Below, piece by piece: positions 1-5,628 of a stretch of 6,355 nucleotides of DNA. Source of the DNA: an uncultured Barnesiella sp. (GTDB lineage Bacteria > Bacteroidota > Bacteroidia > Bacteroidales > Barnesiellaceae_A); NCBI GenBank assembly GCA_904502265.1, contig CAJGDT010000090.1, positions 1 to 6,355 on the forward strand, in the 5' to 3' direction. Position numbers and translations under genes: made by a program. How positions within the stretch are numbered: the stretch's first letter is position 1; every line of letters starts with the position of its first letter. The notes beneath the pieces are model-generated. The model searched no databases. It saw only the letters and a program-made list of their open reading frames with translations, and was not told the DNA's origin.

Positions 1-9
1 AATAACTCC

Positions 10-17
10 TATCTTTG
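10..17 (+). promoter_or_regulatory. Bacteroidota -7 box for the tRNA gene
   Basis: TATCTTTG matches the TAnnTTTG consensus of the Bacteroidota primary sigma factor exactly. It lies 33 bases before the tRNA, so transcription should begin at roughly 22-24 and leave a 5' leader of about 27 bases for RNase P to remove. The -33 element would fall before the first base of the window and cannot be checked. Confidence 0.7.
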
Positions 18-50
18 CACCGCATTTAAGGAAAACCTCATTATGGTAAT

Positions 51-124
51 GGCGGGATAGCTCAGTTGGTTAGAGCGTCGGATTCATAACCCGGAGGTCA
101 CGAGTTCAATTCTCGTTCCCGCTA
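51..124 (+). tRNA. tRNA-Met (CAT anticodon)
   Basis: The stretch folds as a full cloverleaf. The acceptor stem is 51-57 with 117-123, with a G-U first pair. The D stem is GCTC/GAGC (60-63 with 73-76) around loop AGTTGGTTA. The anticodon stem is 78-82 with 90-94, around loop TTCATAA with anticodon CAT at 85-87. The variable loop is 95-99, and the T arm is ACGAG-TTCAATT-CTCGT (100-116). The discriminator base is A124. CCA is not encoded, as is usual in Bacteroidota, so it would be added after transcription. The innermost anticodon-stem pair (A82/C90) is mismatched. The stem lacks the three consecutive G-C pairs of an initiator tRNA, and the first acceptor pair is not the C-A mismatch of initiators, so this is an elongator type. 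A tRNA-Ile whose CAT anticodon is modified to lysidine cannot be fully excluded from sequence alone. Confidence 0.95.
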
Positions 125-126
125 CA

Positions 127-157
127 AAGCAAGTGATTTAATCACTTGCTTTTTTTT
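127..157 (+). terminator. Intrinsic terminator after the tRNA gene
   Basis: A perfect 11-bp stem, AAGCAAGTGAT (127-137) pairing with ATCACTTGCTT (141-151), closes a three-base loop. It ends in an unbroken run of eight T (150-157). It starts two bases after the tRNA and separates it from the phosphoesterase unit, so the next gene needs its own promoter. Confidence 0.93.
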
Positions 158-192
158 ATATCCTAAAGCAGCAGTAAATCAAAATGTTTGCG

Positions 193-200
193 TACCTTTG
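193..200 (+). promoter_or_regulatory. Bacteroidota -7 box for the phosphoesterase/GH18 unit
   Basis: TACCTTTG is an exact TAnnTTTG match. No TTG or TTTG is visible at the expected 19-21 base distance upstream (about 168-176), so the -33 half is weak or absent, which would fit a promoter needing an activator. Transcription would start near 205-207, giving a leader of only about 12-14 bases before the ATG at 219. This argues against any start codon upstream of 219. Confidence 0.6.
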
Positions 201-215
201 TTACACAAACAAAGG
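195..215. repeat. Perfect 8-bp inverted repeat over the -7 box
   Basis: CCTTTGTT (195-202) and AACAAAGG (208-215) are exact reverse complements separated by five bases. The left arm covers most of the -7 box and the right arm ends three bases before the ATG at 219. Because the predicted transcript starts inside the repeat, it more likely acts as a DNA operator than as an RNA hairpin. No known regulator site is recognised, and chance symmetry is possible. Confidence 0.4.
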
Positions 216-218
216 CTT

Positions 219-1382
219 ATGAAACGTACAATCACAATACTTTTACTCATACTCTTTACATGGTGTGCCATAGCACAAGACAACTCGGTGCATATCAAAT
301 ATGGCCCTTATCTACAAAACATTGATACCGACTGCGCTACTATCACATGGGTAACCGACACACCCTCGGTGGGTTGGATAGAATTGGCCAACGATGGTAA
401 CGATAGTTTCTACAACTATGAGCGGAAACGCTACTACGATACTACTGCGGGCATAAAAAATATTTCAACGACGCATAGTGTCACCATCAAAGGACTGTCG
501 CCCAATACCTCCTATCGCTATCGCACCTATGCTCAGGCAGTCATTTCGCACGAAGGCAACAGAGTCATTTATGGCGACTATGCTGCCACTAATGTATACT
601 CACAAGAACCGCTTCGATTTACAACCCTAAATTACGACAAGGAGCAAGTATCGTGCGCCATCATCAACGACATACATGGCGATAATGAAAGAATGCGTAA
701 CTTGGTAACGCAATGCGACCTCATGACTACCGACCTCTTCATATTCAACGGCGACATGGCTTCGATGTTCAATAGCGAAGAGCAGATCTTTAACGATTTT
801 GTAAATACCGCTGTGGCGATGTTTGCAAGCGAAATACCATTCTATTATACCCGTGGCAATCATGAAACCCGAGGCACCTGCGCGCACCGTTTCCACGACT
901 ATTTCTCGGTCGGCAAGCCAAACATCTATTATACGTTCCGCCAAGGGCCTGTGTTTTTTGTCATACTAGATAGTGGCGAGGATAAAGCCGACAACGACAT
1001 CGAATATTACGGTTTGGTAGACTACGACAACTATCGCACAAAGCAAGCCGAATGGCTCAACGAGGTAATCAACAGTGAAGCCTATCGCAACGCTCCTTTT
1101 AAGGTTGTTGTATCGCATATACCGCCTATAGGCGATTGGCATGGCAATAACGAAGTAAAAAATAAGTTTGCCAAAGTGCTAAAACAAGCAGCCCCTGACA
1201 TTATGCTGTGTGCACACGAACATGAGTTGATATATAAAGAAAGTAATAGTGACATGAACTTCCCGATTCTCATCAATGCACACAACACCATCGTAAAAAT
1301 CGTTGCCACTCATAACCATATGGAGATAAACGTCGTAAACGAGAATGGCAAAACGATAATGCAACACAACTATAAAAAATAA
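219..1382 (+). CDS. Exported calcineurin-like metallophosphoesterase with purple acid phosphatase-like N-domain
   Basis: This 387-residue protein should hydrolyse phosphate esters with a two-metal centre outside the cytoplasm. Residues 1-20 form a signal peptide: MKRT, a leucine/isoleucine-rich core, then AIAQ before a likely cleavage. Cys16 sits in FTWC, which is not a lipobox. Residues about 24-135 resemble the fibronectin III-like N-terminal domain of purple acid phosphatases (YGPYLQN, ITWVTDTPSVGW, the LSPNTSYRYR turn). The metallophosphoesterase domain follows, with all blocks present: NDIHGD (D151, H153), NGD (D179), GNHE (N214, H215), SHIPP (H300) and AHEHE (H333, H335). The substrate is not evident. 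The start at 219 is preferred over in-frame TTG 198 because it begins the signal peptide and lies downstream of the promoter. The GH18 lipoprotein gene follows after 22 bases without a promoter or terminator, so the two are probably co-transcribed. Confidence 0.9.
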   Translation: MKRTITILLLILFTWCAIAQDNSVHIKYGPYLQNIDTDCATITWVTDTPSVGWIELANDGNDSFYNYERKRYYDTTAGIKNISTTHSVTIKGLSPNTSYRYRTYAQAVISHEGNRVIYGDYAATNVYSQEPLRFTTLNYDKEQVSCAIINDIHGDNERMRNLVTQCDLMTTDLFIFNGDMASMFNSEEQIFNDFVNTAVAMFASEIPFYYTRGNHETRGTCAHRFHDYFSVGKPNIYYTFRQGPVFFVILDSGEDKADNDIEYYGLVDYDNYRTKQAEWLNEVINSEAYRNAPFKVVVSHIPPIGDWHGNNEVKNKFAKVLKQAAPDIMLCAHEHELIYKESNSDMNFPILINAHNTIVKIVATHNHMEINVVNENGKTIMQHNYKK

Positions 1383-1404
1383 CCCATTTCAAACAGATAT
1401 AAAT

Positions 1405-3312
1405 ATGAAACTCTCTTTGCTCAAGAACACTTTTATCGCACTACTCGTCGTTTTTATTTACAACTCTTGTACCGATAAAATAACCGATACTCCTAAATTG
1501 TTGGTATCAACCACACATTCGCTTGAATTTGCTGCCAACAACAACCAAGAGGCCGTAATTGAGGTAGAAACTACCTGCGATAGTTGGGACTACTCAGCGC
1601 CCGAATGGGTCATTACCAATAAAGCCGAAAATTCGCTTATCGTAAACGTGACCGACAACAAGGGTGAGGCACGCACCGATAGTATCATCTTCACAGCCAA
1701 GGGTGTCACTCCCGTAGCTCTATGCATCACTCAGTCGGCTCATATTGACAGTATTATCCCCTCTCTGTCTGTATCTACCACCCACTCGTTGCAGTTTGCC
1801 CCCAGCAACAACGAAGAAGCCGTGATAGATGTAGATACAAACTGTGATAACTGGGAGTATACAGCCCCCGAATGGGTCATTGCCAATAAAACCGAAAATA
1901 CGCTTATCGTAAACGTAACCGATAACGAAGGCGAGGCTCGCACCGATAGTATCATCTTCACAGCCAATGGAGTTGCTCCCGTTGCTCTATGCATCACTCA
2001 GTCGGCACACATTTCCGAAGCAAAACTCAACAACCTTACCAACAAAGATCTGCACGATATTACCAGCGACACATGGAGTGGCGAAGTAAACATAACACTA
2101 TCATCACCAGCCAGCAATGATGTCGTTGTAGCACTCTCAATAAACGATCAACACAAACATATTGACATTACAGGCGAAGTGTGTCCGGTGGTACCCGTAG
2201 ACGCCATAACTTTTTCACAACAAGAGGTTGTTATACCTCAAGGCAACTCACAATCGGACAATATAGCTATCATGGTAGATGCCACACAACTTACACCCGG
2301 CACTACCTATGCTGTACCTGTATACGCCACAATCCAATCGGGCAATGCAACTATTGCCGAAGAATCAAGCAAAGTAATATTCCTCATCAAGCGCAAAGCC
2401 GAGCGCAGTATAAAACAAGTTGTATATCTCGAGGTAAACGACTGCAACCCTCTGAACATACTGGAATATAACCTCACCGATGGTACACCCTTCTTCGATG
2501 CAGTAATACTCTTTGCTGCTAACATCAACTACGATAGTGACAACGATGTAGTGTATCTACACAACAATCCCAATGTACAAGCATTACTCGACAACAGCGA
2601 CACATTCTTGCAACCATTGCGTGAGCGTGGCATCAAGGTATATTTGGGCTTGCTCGGCAACCACGATGCAGCAGGATTGGCTCAACTATCGGACTGGGGT
2701 GCCGAGCAATGGGCACAAAGCGTTGCTGAGACATGCCGTCAATACAAACTTGATGGAGTAAACCTTGATGATGAATATTCAAAGAGTCCTATCGTTGATA
2801 ACCATTGGTTTACACAACGTAGTGCCAAGGCTGGAGCACGATTGGCATACGAACTGAAAAAGGCTTTGAGCGAAAAGTGTGATTGGCCCACCGAAGTATC
2901 AATATATGAATACGGAGCACTCTACGAATTGCCCGAAGTAACCATTGATGGCACAACCCACACACAAAGTGAATTTATAGACTTCATCGTGGCCGACTAT
3001 GGTGGCCGATCTACCCCTTATGGTGACCTCACATATGCACAATGCAGCGGTGCTTCGATACAATTGGCACAAGGTCGCACTCTTACCGACCGCTCGGCAC
3101 GAACCATCGCATCGCAAGGTTACGGATGGTGCATGTGGTTTGCCTTCGACCCCTCGGGAACAGGTGGTGCTAAAAACAACCGAGAACACTCAATGGAGCA
3201 ATTTAACGTAGCGGCACAAGTATTTTACAAATCATTTATGGCCCAACCCACCTACGTCTACAACAAGATAGGCGAAGGCAACTACGACGCTACCCCTCAC
3301 CCCATACAATAA
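1405..3312 (+). CDS. GH18 endo-beta-N-acetylglucosaminidase lipoprotein (Endo H-like) with two BACON domains
   Basis: The protein has 635 residues. A lipoprotein signal ends in IYNSC (lipid-bearing C22), so it is membrane-anchored; whether it faces the outside is undecided. BACON domains lie at about 32-113 and 121-202. A DUF1735/BT_3987 N-terminal-like domain (LTNKDLHDITSDTWSGEVNI, PQGNSQSDNI, TPGTTYAVPV) spans about 207-330. The GH18 domain (about 335-635) follows Endo H closely: YLEVND, FAANINYD, GIKVYLGLLGNH, then the catalytic signature LDGVNLDDEY with D450, D455 and proposed acid/base E457. N453 occupies the place where Endo H has the first Asp of its DFDDE motif. The family cuts the GlcNAc-GlcNAc bond of the N-glycan core, favouring high-mannose chains; that specificity is inferred here. 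The gene probably shares a transcript with the phosphoesterase upstream. No SusC/SusD genes are in the window. Its stop codon directly abuts that of the opposing transporter gene. Confidence 0.9.
   Translation: MKLSLLKNTFIALLVVFIYNSCTDKITDTPKLLVSTTHSLEFAANNNQEAVIEVETTCDSWDYSAPEWVITNKAENSLIVNVTDNKGEARTDSIIFTAKGVTPVALCITQSAHIDSIIPSLSVSTTHSLQFAPSNNEEAVIDVDTNCDNWEYTAPEWVIANKTENTLIVNVTDNEGEARTDSIIFTANGVAPVALCITQSAHISEAKLNNLTNKDLHDITSDTWSGEVNITLSSPASNDVVVALSINDQHKHIDITGEVCPVVPVDAITFSQQEVVIPQGNSQSDNIAIMVDATQLTPGTTYAVPVYATIQSGNATIAEESSKVIFLIKRKAERSIKQVVYLEVNDCNPLNILEYNLTDGTPFFDAVILFAANINYDSDNDVVYLHNNPNVQALLDNSDTFLQPLRERGIKVYLGLLGNHDAAGLAQLSDWGAEQWAQSVAETCRQYKLDGVNLDDEYSKSPIVDNHWFTQRSAKAGARLAYELKKALSEKCDWPTEVSIYEYGALYELPEVTIDGTTHTQSEFIDFIVADYGGRSTPYGDLTYAQCSGASIQLAQGRTLTDRSARTIASQGYGWCMWFAFDPSGTGGAKNNREHSMEQFNVAAQVFYKSFMAQPTYVYNKIGEGNYDATPHPIQ
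1498..1743 (+). repeat. BACON tandem repeat, copy 1
   Basis: First copy of an in-frame 267-base-period duplication (residues 32-113 of the GH18 lipoprotein). By hand alignment, about 65 of 82 residues match copy 2. The second half is nearly identical at DNA level, including the shared 20-base stretch ending in the codons for SIIFTA. BACON domains occur in extracellular Bacteroidota enzymes, and mucin or carbohydrate binding has been proposed for them. Confidence 0.85.
1765..2010 (+). repeat. BACON tandem repeat, copy 2
   Basis: Second copy, residues 121-202 of the same protein, joined to copy 1 by a seven-residue linker (IDSIIPS). Both copies keep STTHSL, APEWVI, LIVNVTDN, GEARTDSIIFTA and PVALCITQSAH, and each has one Cys near the middle and one near the end. 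The substitutions are mostly conservative (E/D, S/T, N/D/K). Confidence 0.85.
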
Positions 3313-4209
3313 TCACTCTCTTGCCTTACTGCGACTCACCACCATCACGCCGGCAAAAACAGCTATGGCTGCCAACACCTTTTGCCAGCCAAGGGTGTCC
3401 ATACCCAAATAGATGCTGATACCGGTGGCTATAATAGGCTGTACATAGGAATACATACTCACCAATGTAGGACGTATACGTTTCTGACCTACAGGTATAA
3501 GGAAGTATGTTATAAATGTTGAACAAAGTATCAGAAATGCCAACTCTGCAATGATATTGCTCGGTAGTGCCACATAGTCAAGCGTAAGCAACTCTTTGGC
3601 CGACAAAGGCAATGACATGACTGTCGAGTAGAGGAATATCCACTTCATAAAGGTTACTACCGAATAACGACCTATAAGAGGCTTGAAGATACCCAGATAA
3701 AGAGAGAAACAGATACAATTGAGTATCATAAGCAACAAACCTATGGTAGTTGTTTGTGTAGCACCTCCTGCCGACACACTATTGAGCAACAAGAAGATAA
3801 CGCCGGCAAAACTCAATATAACACCTCCTGCCTTCTGCCAGGTTATTGGCTCACGCAGTACTATTGCAGCTATAATCATGGTGTAAATAGGCGACATAGC
3901 ACTTGTTATAGAGCAGTCGAGCGGTGTAATAGAGGGAATAGCCATAAGAAATGTAAGCTGCGTGAGCAGAAATCCCAACACTGAGGCAAGCAATATCTGT
4001 GGATGGTCGCGCCATTCGACCTTCTCCTGAGGCATAAAAAACGAAATAAGCCAAAAGAGCAATCCTGCACCTACCGAACGCATGGTAAACAATGCTATGG
4101 GCGATATAAGCTGACTGCTTGTCAAGTCCTTACATACGATAATATTTACTCCGAATATAGCATACGCTACAAAACATGCCAAATGACCGACTGCATTATT
4201 TACCTTCAT
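3313..4209 (-). CDS. EamA-family (DMT superfamily) inner-membrane transporter
   Basis: This 298-residue, very hydrophobic protein has about ten membrane segments arranged as two EamA repeats, at residues about 8-141 and 156-292. Both repeats end with the family hallmark. The first is MSPIYTMIIAAIVLREPITW, then QKAGGVILSFAGVIF. The second is SYVQPIIATGISIYLGMDTL, then GWQKVLAAIAVFAGV. Members export or import small metabolites such as amino acids, and the substrate here is unknown. The ATG at 4209 lies 12 bases after the stop of the Pmp3-like gene, and the leading MKVNNAVGHLACFVAYAIFG runs straight into the first membrane segment, supporting this start. Transcription probably comes from the promoter at 4416-4423. 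The TGA stop (3313-3315) touches the TAA of the convergent GH18 gene, so each transcript must run into the other gene to terminate. Confidence 0.92.
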   Translation of the reverse strand: MKVNNAVGHLACFVAYAIFGVNIIVCKDLTSSQLISPIALFTMRSVGAGLLFWLISFFMPQEKVEWRDHPQILLASVLGFLLTQLTFLMAIPSITPLDCSITSAMSPIYTMIIAAIVLREPITWQKAGGVILSFAGVIFLLLNSVSAGGATQTTTIGLLLMILNCICFSLYLGIFKPLIGRYSVVTFMKWIFLYSTVMSLPLSAKELLTLDYVALPSNIIAELAFLILCSTFITYFLIPVGQKRIRPTLVSMYSYVQPIIATGISIYLGMDTLGWQKVLAAIAVFAGVMVVSRSKARE

Positions 4210-4221
4210 CCTACACTATTA

Positions 4222-4395
4222 TTAAATTGTATCTTCCGGCATATCGCCATGCTGCACTATAAATGCCGCCACAACACCGGGTATCCACCCCAATATAGTC
4301 AGTATCGACACGAGTAAAATGTTCCTTACACCATAGCCTACCACCGACAATGGCGGACATAGTATTGTGAATAATATCCATTTAAGTTGTGACAT
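4222..4395 (-). CDS. Pmp3/YqaE (UPF0057) family small membrane protein
   Basis: This 57-residue protein has two membrane helices. It matches the Pmp3/UPF0057 pattern: ILCPPLSVV in the first helix, a short polar turn (GYGVRN), then ILTILGWIPGVVAAFIV, which carries the family signature LGWIPG. The family is linked to membrane potential and salt or cold stress in plants and yeast; the bacterial role is poorly defined. The start at 4395 is chosen over an in-frame ATG at 4461 because the extra 22 residues are polar, unlike the family, and would span the promoter box at 4416-4423. A short acidic tail (HGDMPEDTI) follows the second helix. It is the first gene of a two-gene unit with the EamA transporter. 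Confidence 0.88.
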   Translation of the reverse strand: MSQLKWILFTILCPPLSVVGYGVRNILLVSILTILGWIPGVVAAFIVQHGDMPEDTI

Positions 4396-4415
4396 AGCCG
4401 ATTGAATTTTCCTCG

Positions 4416-4423
4416 CAAATATA
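4416..4423 (-). promoter_or_regulatory. Bacteroidota -7 box for the Pmp3-EamA unit
   Basis: Read on the minus strand, this is TATATTTG, an exact TAnnTTTG match ending 20 bases before the ATG at 4395. The expected start of transcription is near 4410, giving a leader of about 15 bases. No convincing -33 TTG lies at the usual spacing. The divergent HlyIII promoter is about 105 bases away. Confidence 0.55.
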
Positions 4424-4528
4424 GTGCAAAATGGCGAATAATATGATTCTCTACAACTCAAATACGCCGGCTATAAAATAAATATGACAAATATCAACTT
4501 CATACAACCACACTTCACAATTTATCTG

Positions 4529-4536
4529 TACATTTG
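4529..4536 (+). promoter_or_regulatory. Bacteroidota -7 box for the hemolysin III gene
   Basis: TACATTTG matches TAnnTTTG. Transcription would begin at about 4541-4543, 22-24 bases before the ATG at 4565. This box decides the start codon: the upstream in-frame ATG at 4484 would lie before the transcript. The -33 position carries no TTG. The region between the two divergent genes (4396-4564) holds only these two boxes and A/T-rich sequence. Confidence 0.6.
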
Positions 4537-4564
4537 CTATCAACACAACTTAATCATTACCGCA

Positions 4565-5248
4565 ATGGATAAGAACAATATTGCAACTAACCAATCTAAA
4601 TACACTCCAGGCGAAGAGATTGCCAACTGTACCACCCACATTATAGGAGGCATACTTAGTATTATCGTATGCTGCATCTTCCTCTGCCAAGGTTACAAAA
4701 GCAGCTCAACACTTGCTATTGTGAGCTTATGGCTATACTTATTCGGCCTTATCTTTTCATACGCTACTTCATCGATATACCACGCCTATCCTGCACATCG
4801 CACCAAGGGTAAGTCACTTGTACGGAAACTTGACCACACAGCAATCTATTGGCATATTGCAGGATGTTACTCGCCCGTGACACTCATTGCACTTCTACAG
4901 GGAGGTGCAACCGTGTGGGGATGGACTATATTTGCCTTTGTGTGGCTGTGCGCCTTTGTAGGCACAGGACTCAGTTTCAGGAAGATGAGTGCACACAGCT
5001 ATTTCGAAACGGCCTGCTATGTTCTCATGGGACTTACGATACTTGTTGCATTCAAGCCCTTCTACGACTGCGTGGGCTGGAGTGTTGTAGGCTGGGTTAT
5101 TGCCGAAGGTATATGCTACATAACCGGAGCTGTACTCTACAGCATACACAAAGTGCGCTACATGCACACCGTATTTCACATTTTCATTATGCTCGGCGAT
5201 ATCTTCCACATGGTAGCCGTGTGGAAAATTTTAGAACTATTTCTATAA
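4565..5248 (+). CDS. Hemolysin III family (PAQR-like) integral membrane protein
   Basis: This 227-residue protein has seven predicted membrane segments. The zinc-site residues conserved in the HlyIII/PAQR superfamily are present: S69-x3-H73 (SSIYH), the KLDH block (D90, H91) and HTVFH (H201, H205) in the last segment. The N-terminal TPGEEIANCTTHIIGG block, just before the first segment, is also typical. The name comes from a Bacillus cereus protein with pore-forming activity. Most bacterial members are not toxins, and links to membrane lipid homeostasis or hydrolase activity are proposed, so no haemolytic role is claimed. An in-frame ATG at 4484 would add 27 residues but lies upstream of the promoter box. 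The gene stands alone, divergent from the Pmp3-EamA unit, and no clear intrinsic terminator follows it. Confidence 0.92.
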   Translation: MDKNNIATNQSKYTPGEEIANCTTHIIGGILSIIVCCIFLCQGYKSSSTLAIVSLWLYLFGLIFSYATSSIYHAYPAHRTKGKSLVRKLDHTAIYWHIAGCYSPVTLIALLQGGATVWGWTIFAFVWLCAFVGTGLSFRKMSAHSYFETACYVLMGLTILVAFKPFYDCVGWSVVGWVIAEGICYITGAVLYSIHKVRYMHTVFHIFIMLGDIFHMVAVWKILELFL

Positions 5249-5307
5249 CCGTTACTCTATTTACGTTTTTTATCCTTAAAAGGCCCAAAACAAAACCAAT
5301 ATTCCGC

Positions 5308-5319
5308 ATATTGCAATAT
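5308..5319. repeat. 12-base palindrome upstream of the cyd promoter
   Basis: ATATTGCAATAT is a perfect palindrome 16 bases upstream of the -33 element, about 57 bases before the expected transcription start. CAATATT occurs at 5297-5303 and again at 5314-5320. It could be an operator for the oxidase operon. It does not match the FNR/CRP (TTGAT-N4-ATCAA) or Rex (TTGTGAA-N4-TTCACAA) consensus. In A/T-rich DNA, chance is a serious alternative. Confidence 0.35.
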
Positions 5320-5335
5320 TTTTTGCTCATAATTC

Positions 5336-5365
5336 TTGTATTTTCGAAAAACATCAATACTTTTG
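5336..5365 (+). promoter_or_regulatory. Bacteroidota promoter of the DUF4492-cydA operon
   Basis: This is the only promoter in the window with both halves visible: TTG at 5336-5338, a 19-base spacer, and TACTTTTG (TAnnTTTG) at 5358-5365. Transcription should start near 5371, about 11 bases before the ATG at 5382. The -7 box overlaps a 10-base palindrome, TTTTGCAAAA (5361-5370). The gap after the hemolysin III gene (5249-5381) contains this promoter and no convincing terminator. Confidence 0.7.
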
Positions 5366-5381
5366 CAAAAAACTTATTGCA

Positions 5382-5603
5382 ATGAAAATCAAACAAACAT
5401 TAAAATCGATATGGAACTTCTATGTTGAAGGTTTCCGAAACATGACCTGGGGACGCCCGCTATGGGGACTTATCTTCCTCAAAATCATCATCTTGTTTTT
5501 TGTACTACGATTATTCTTCTTTCAACCCACCCTTAGTGGCAAGAGTGAGTCGGAGAAGATTGACCACGTAAGTACCGAACTCACTCGACAAGCAATAGAA
5601 TAA
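5382..5603 (+). CDS. DUF4492 small membrane protein, cyd operon
   Basis: This 73-residue protein is of the type usually found immediately upstream of cydA in Bacteroidota. It has an amphipathic, basic N-terminus, then the conserved block YVEGFRNMTWGRPLWGLIFL (residues 14-33). A single hydrophobic segment (about 26-48) ends in LRLFFFQPTL, and a charged tail (about 52-73) follows. Its function is unknown. Position and topology suggest an accessory or assembly partner of cytochrome bd oxidase, by analogy with CydX of Escherichia coli, but there is no sequence similarity I can see. The stop codon is 25 bases before the cydA ATG, and no promoter box is evident in the gap, so co-transcription is likely. 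Confidence 0.85.
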   Translation: MKIKQTLKSIWNFYVEGFRNMTWGRPLWGLIFLKIIILFFVLRLFFFQPTLSGKSESEKIDHVSTELTRQAIE

Positions 5604-5628
5604 TAACAATATAATTTTTTCTGATATC

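Noticed and set aside
51..160. tRNA gene as an integration site for a mobile element
   Set aside because: No integrase is present, no repeat of the tRNA 3' end was seen elsewhere in the window, and the tRNA is followed at once by its own terminator.
219..290. Lipoprotein signal in the phosphoesterase because of Cys16
   Set aside because: The residues before the Cys are FTW, which does not fit a lipobox, and the following AIAQ gives a better ordinary signal peptidase site.
627..3211. Antisense and off-frame ORFs of 60-105 codons inside the phosphoesterase and GH18 genes
   Set aside because: They lie wholly within well-supported genes, show no family motifs, and have the composition expected of shadow frames.
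4396..4461. N-terminal extension of the Pmp3-like gene from the ATG at 4461
   Set aside because: The extension is polar and Cys-containing, unlike the short N-terminus of the family, and it spans the promoter box at 4416-4423.
4484..4564. N-terminal extension of the hemolysin III gene from the ATG at 4484
   Set aside because: The 27 added codons include the TACATTTG promoter box, so they would not be transcribed from it, and the residues are not family-like.
5249..5300. Intrinsic terminator after the hemolysin III gene
   Set aside because: There is a T-run at about 5265-5271, but no stable G/C-containing stem precedes it; CCTTAAAAGG further on could only form a four-pair stem with a two-base loop.
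4849..5385. A 178-codon open frame overlapping the hemolysin III gene in another frame
   Set aside because: The translation is rich in Cys, His and Arg with no recognisable domain, and the overlapped frame encodes a clear HlyIII protein with conserved His residues. It is a shadow frame that happens to run on into the A/T-rich gap.
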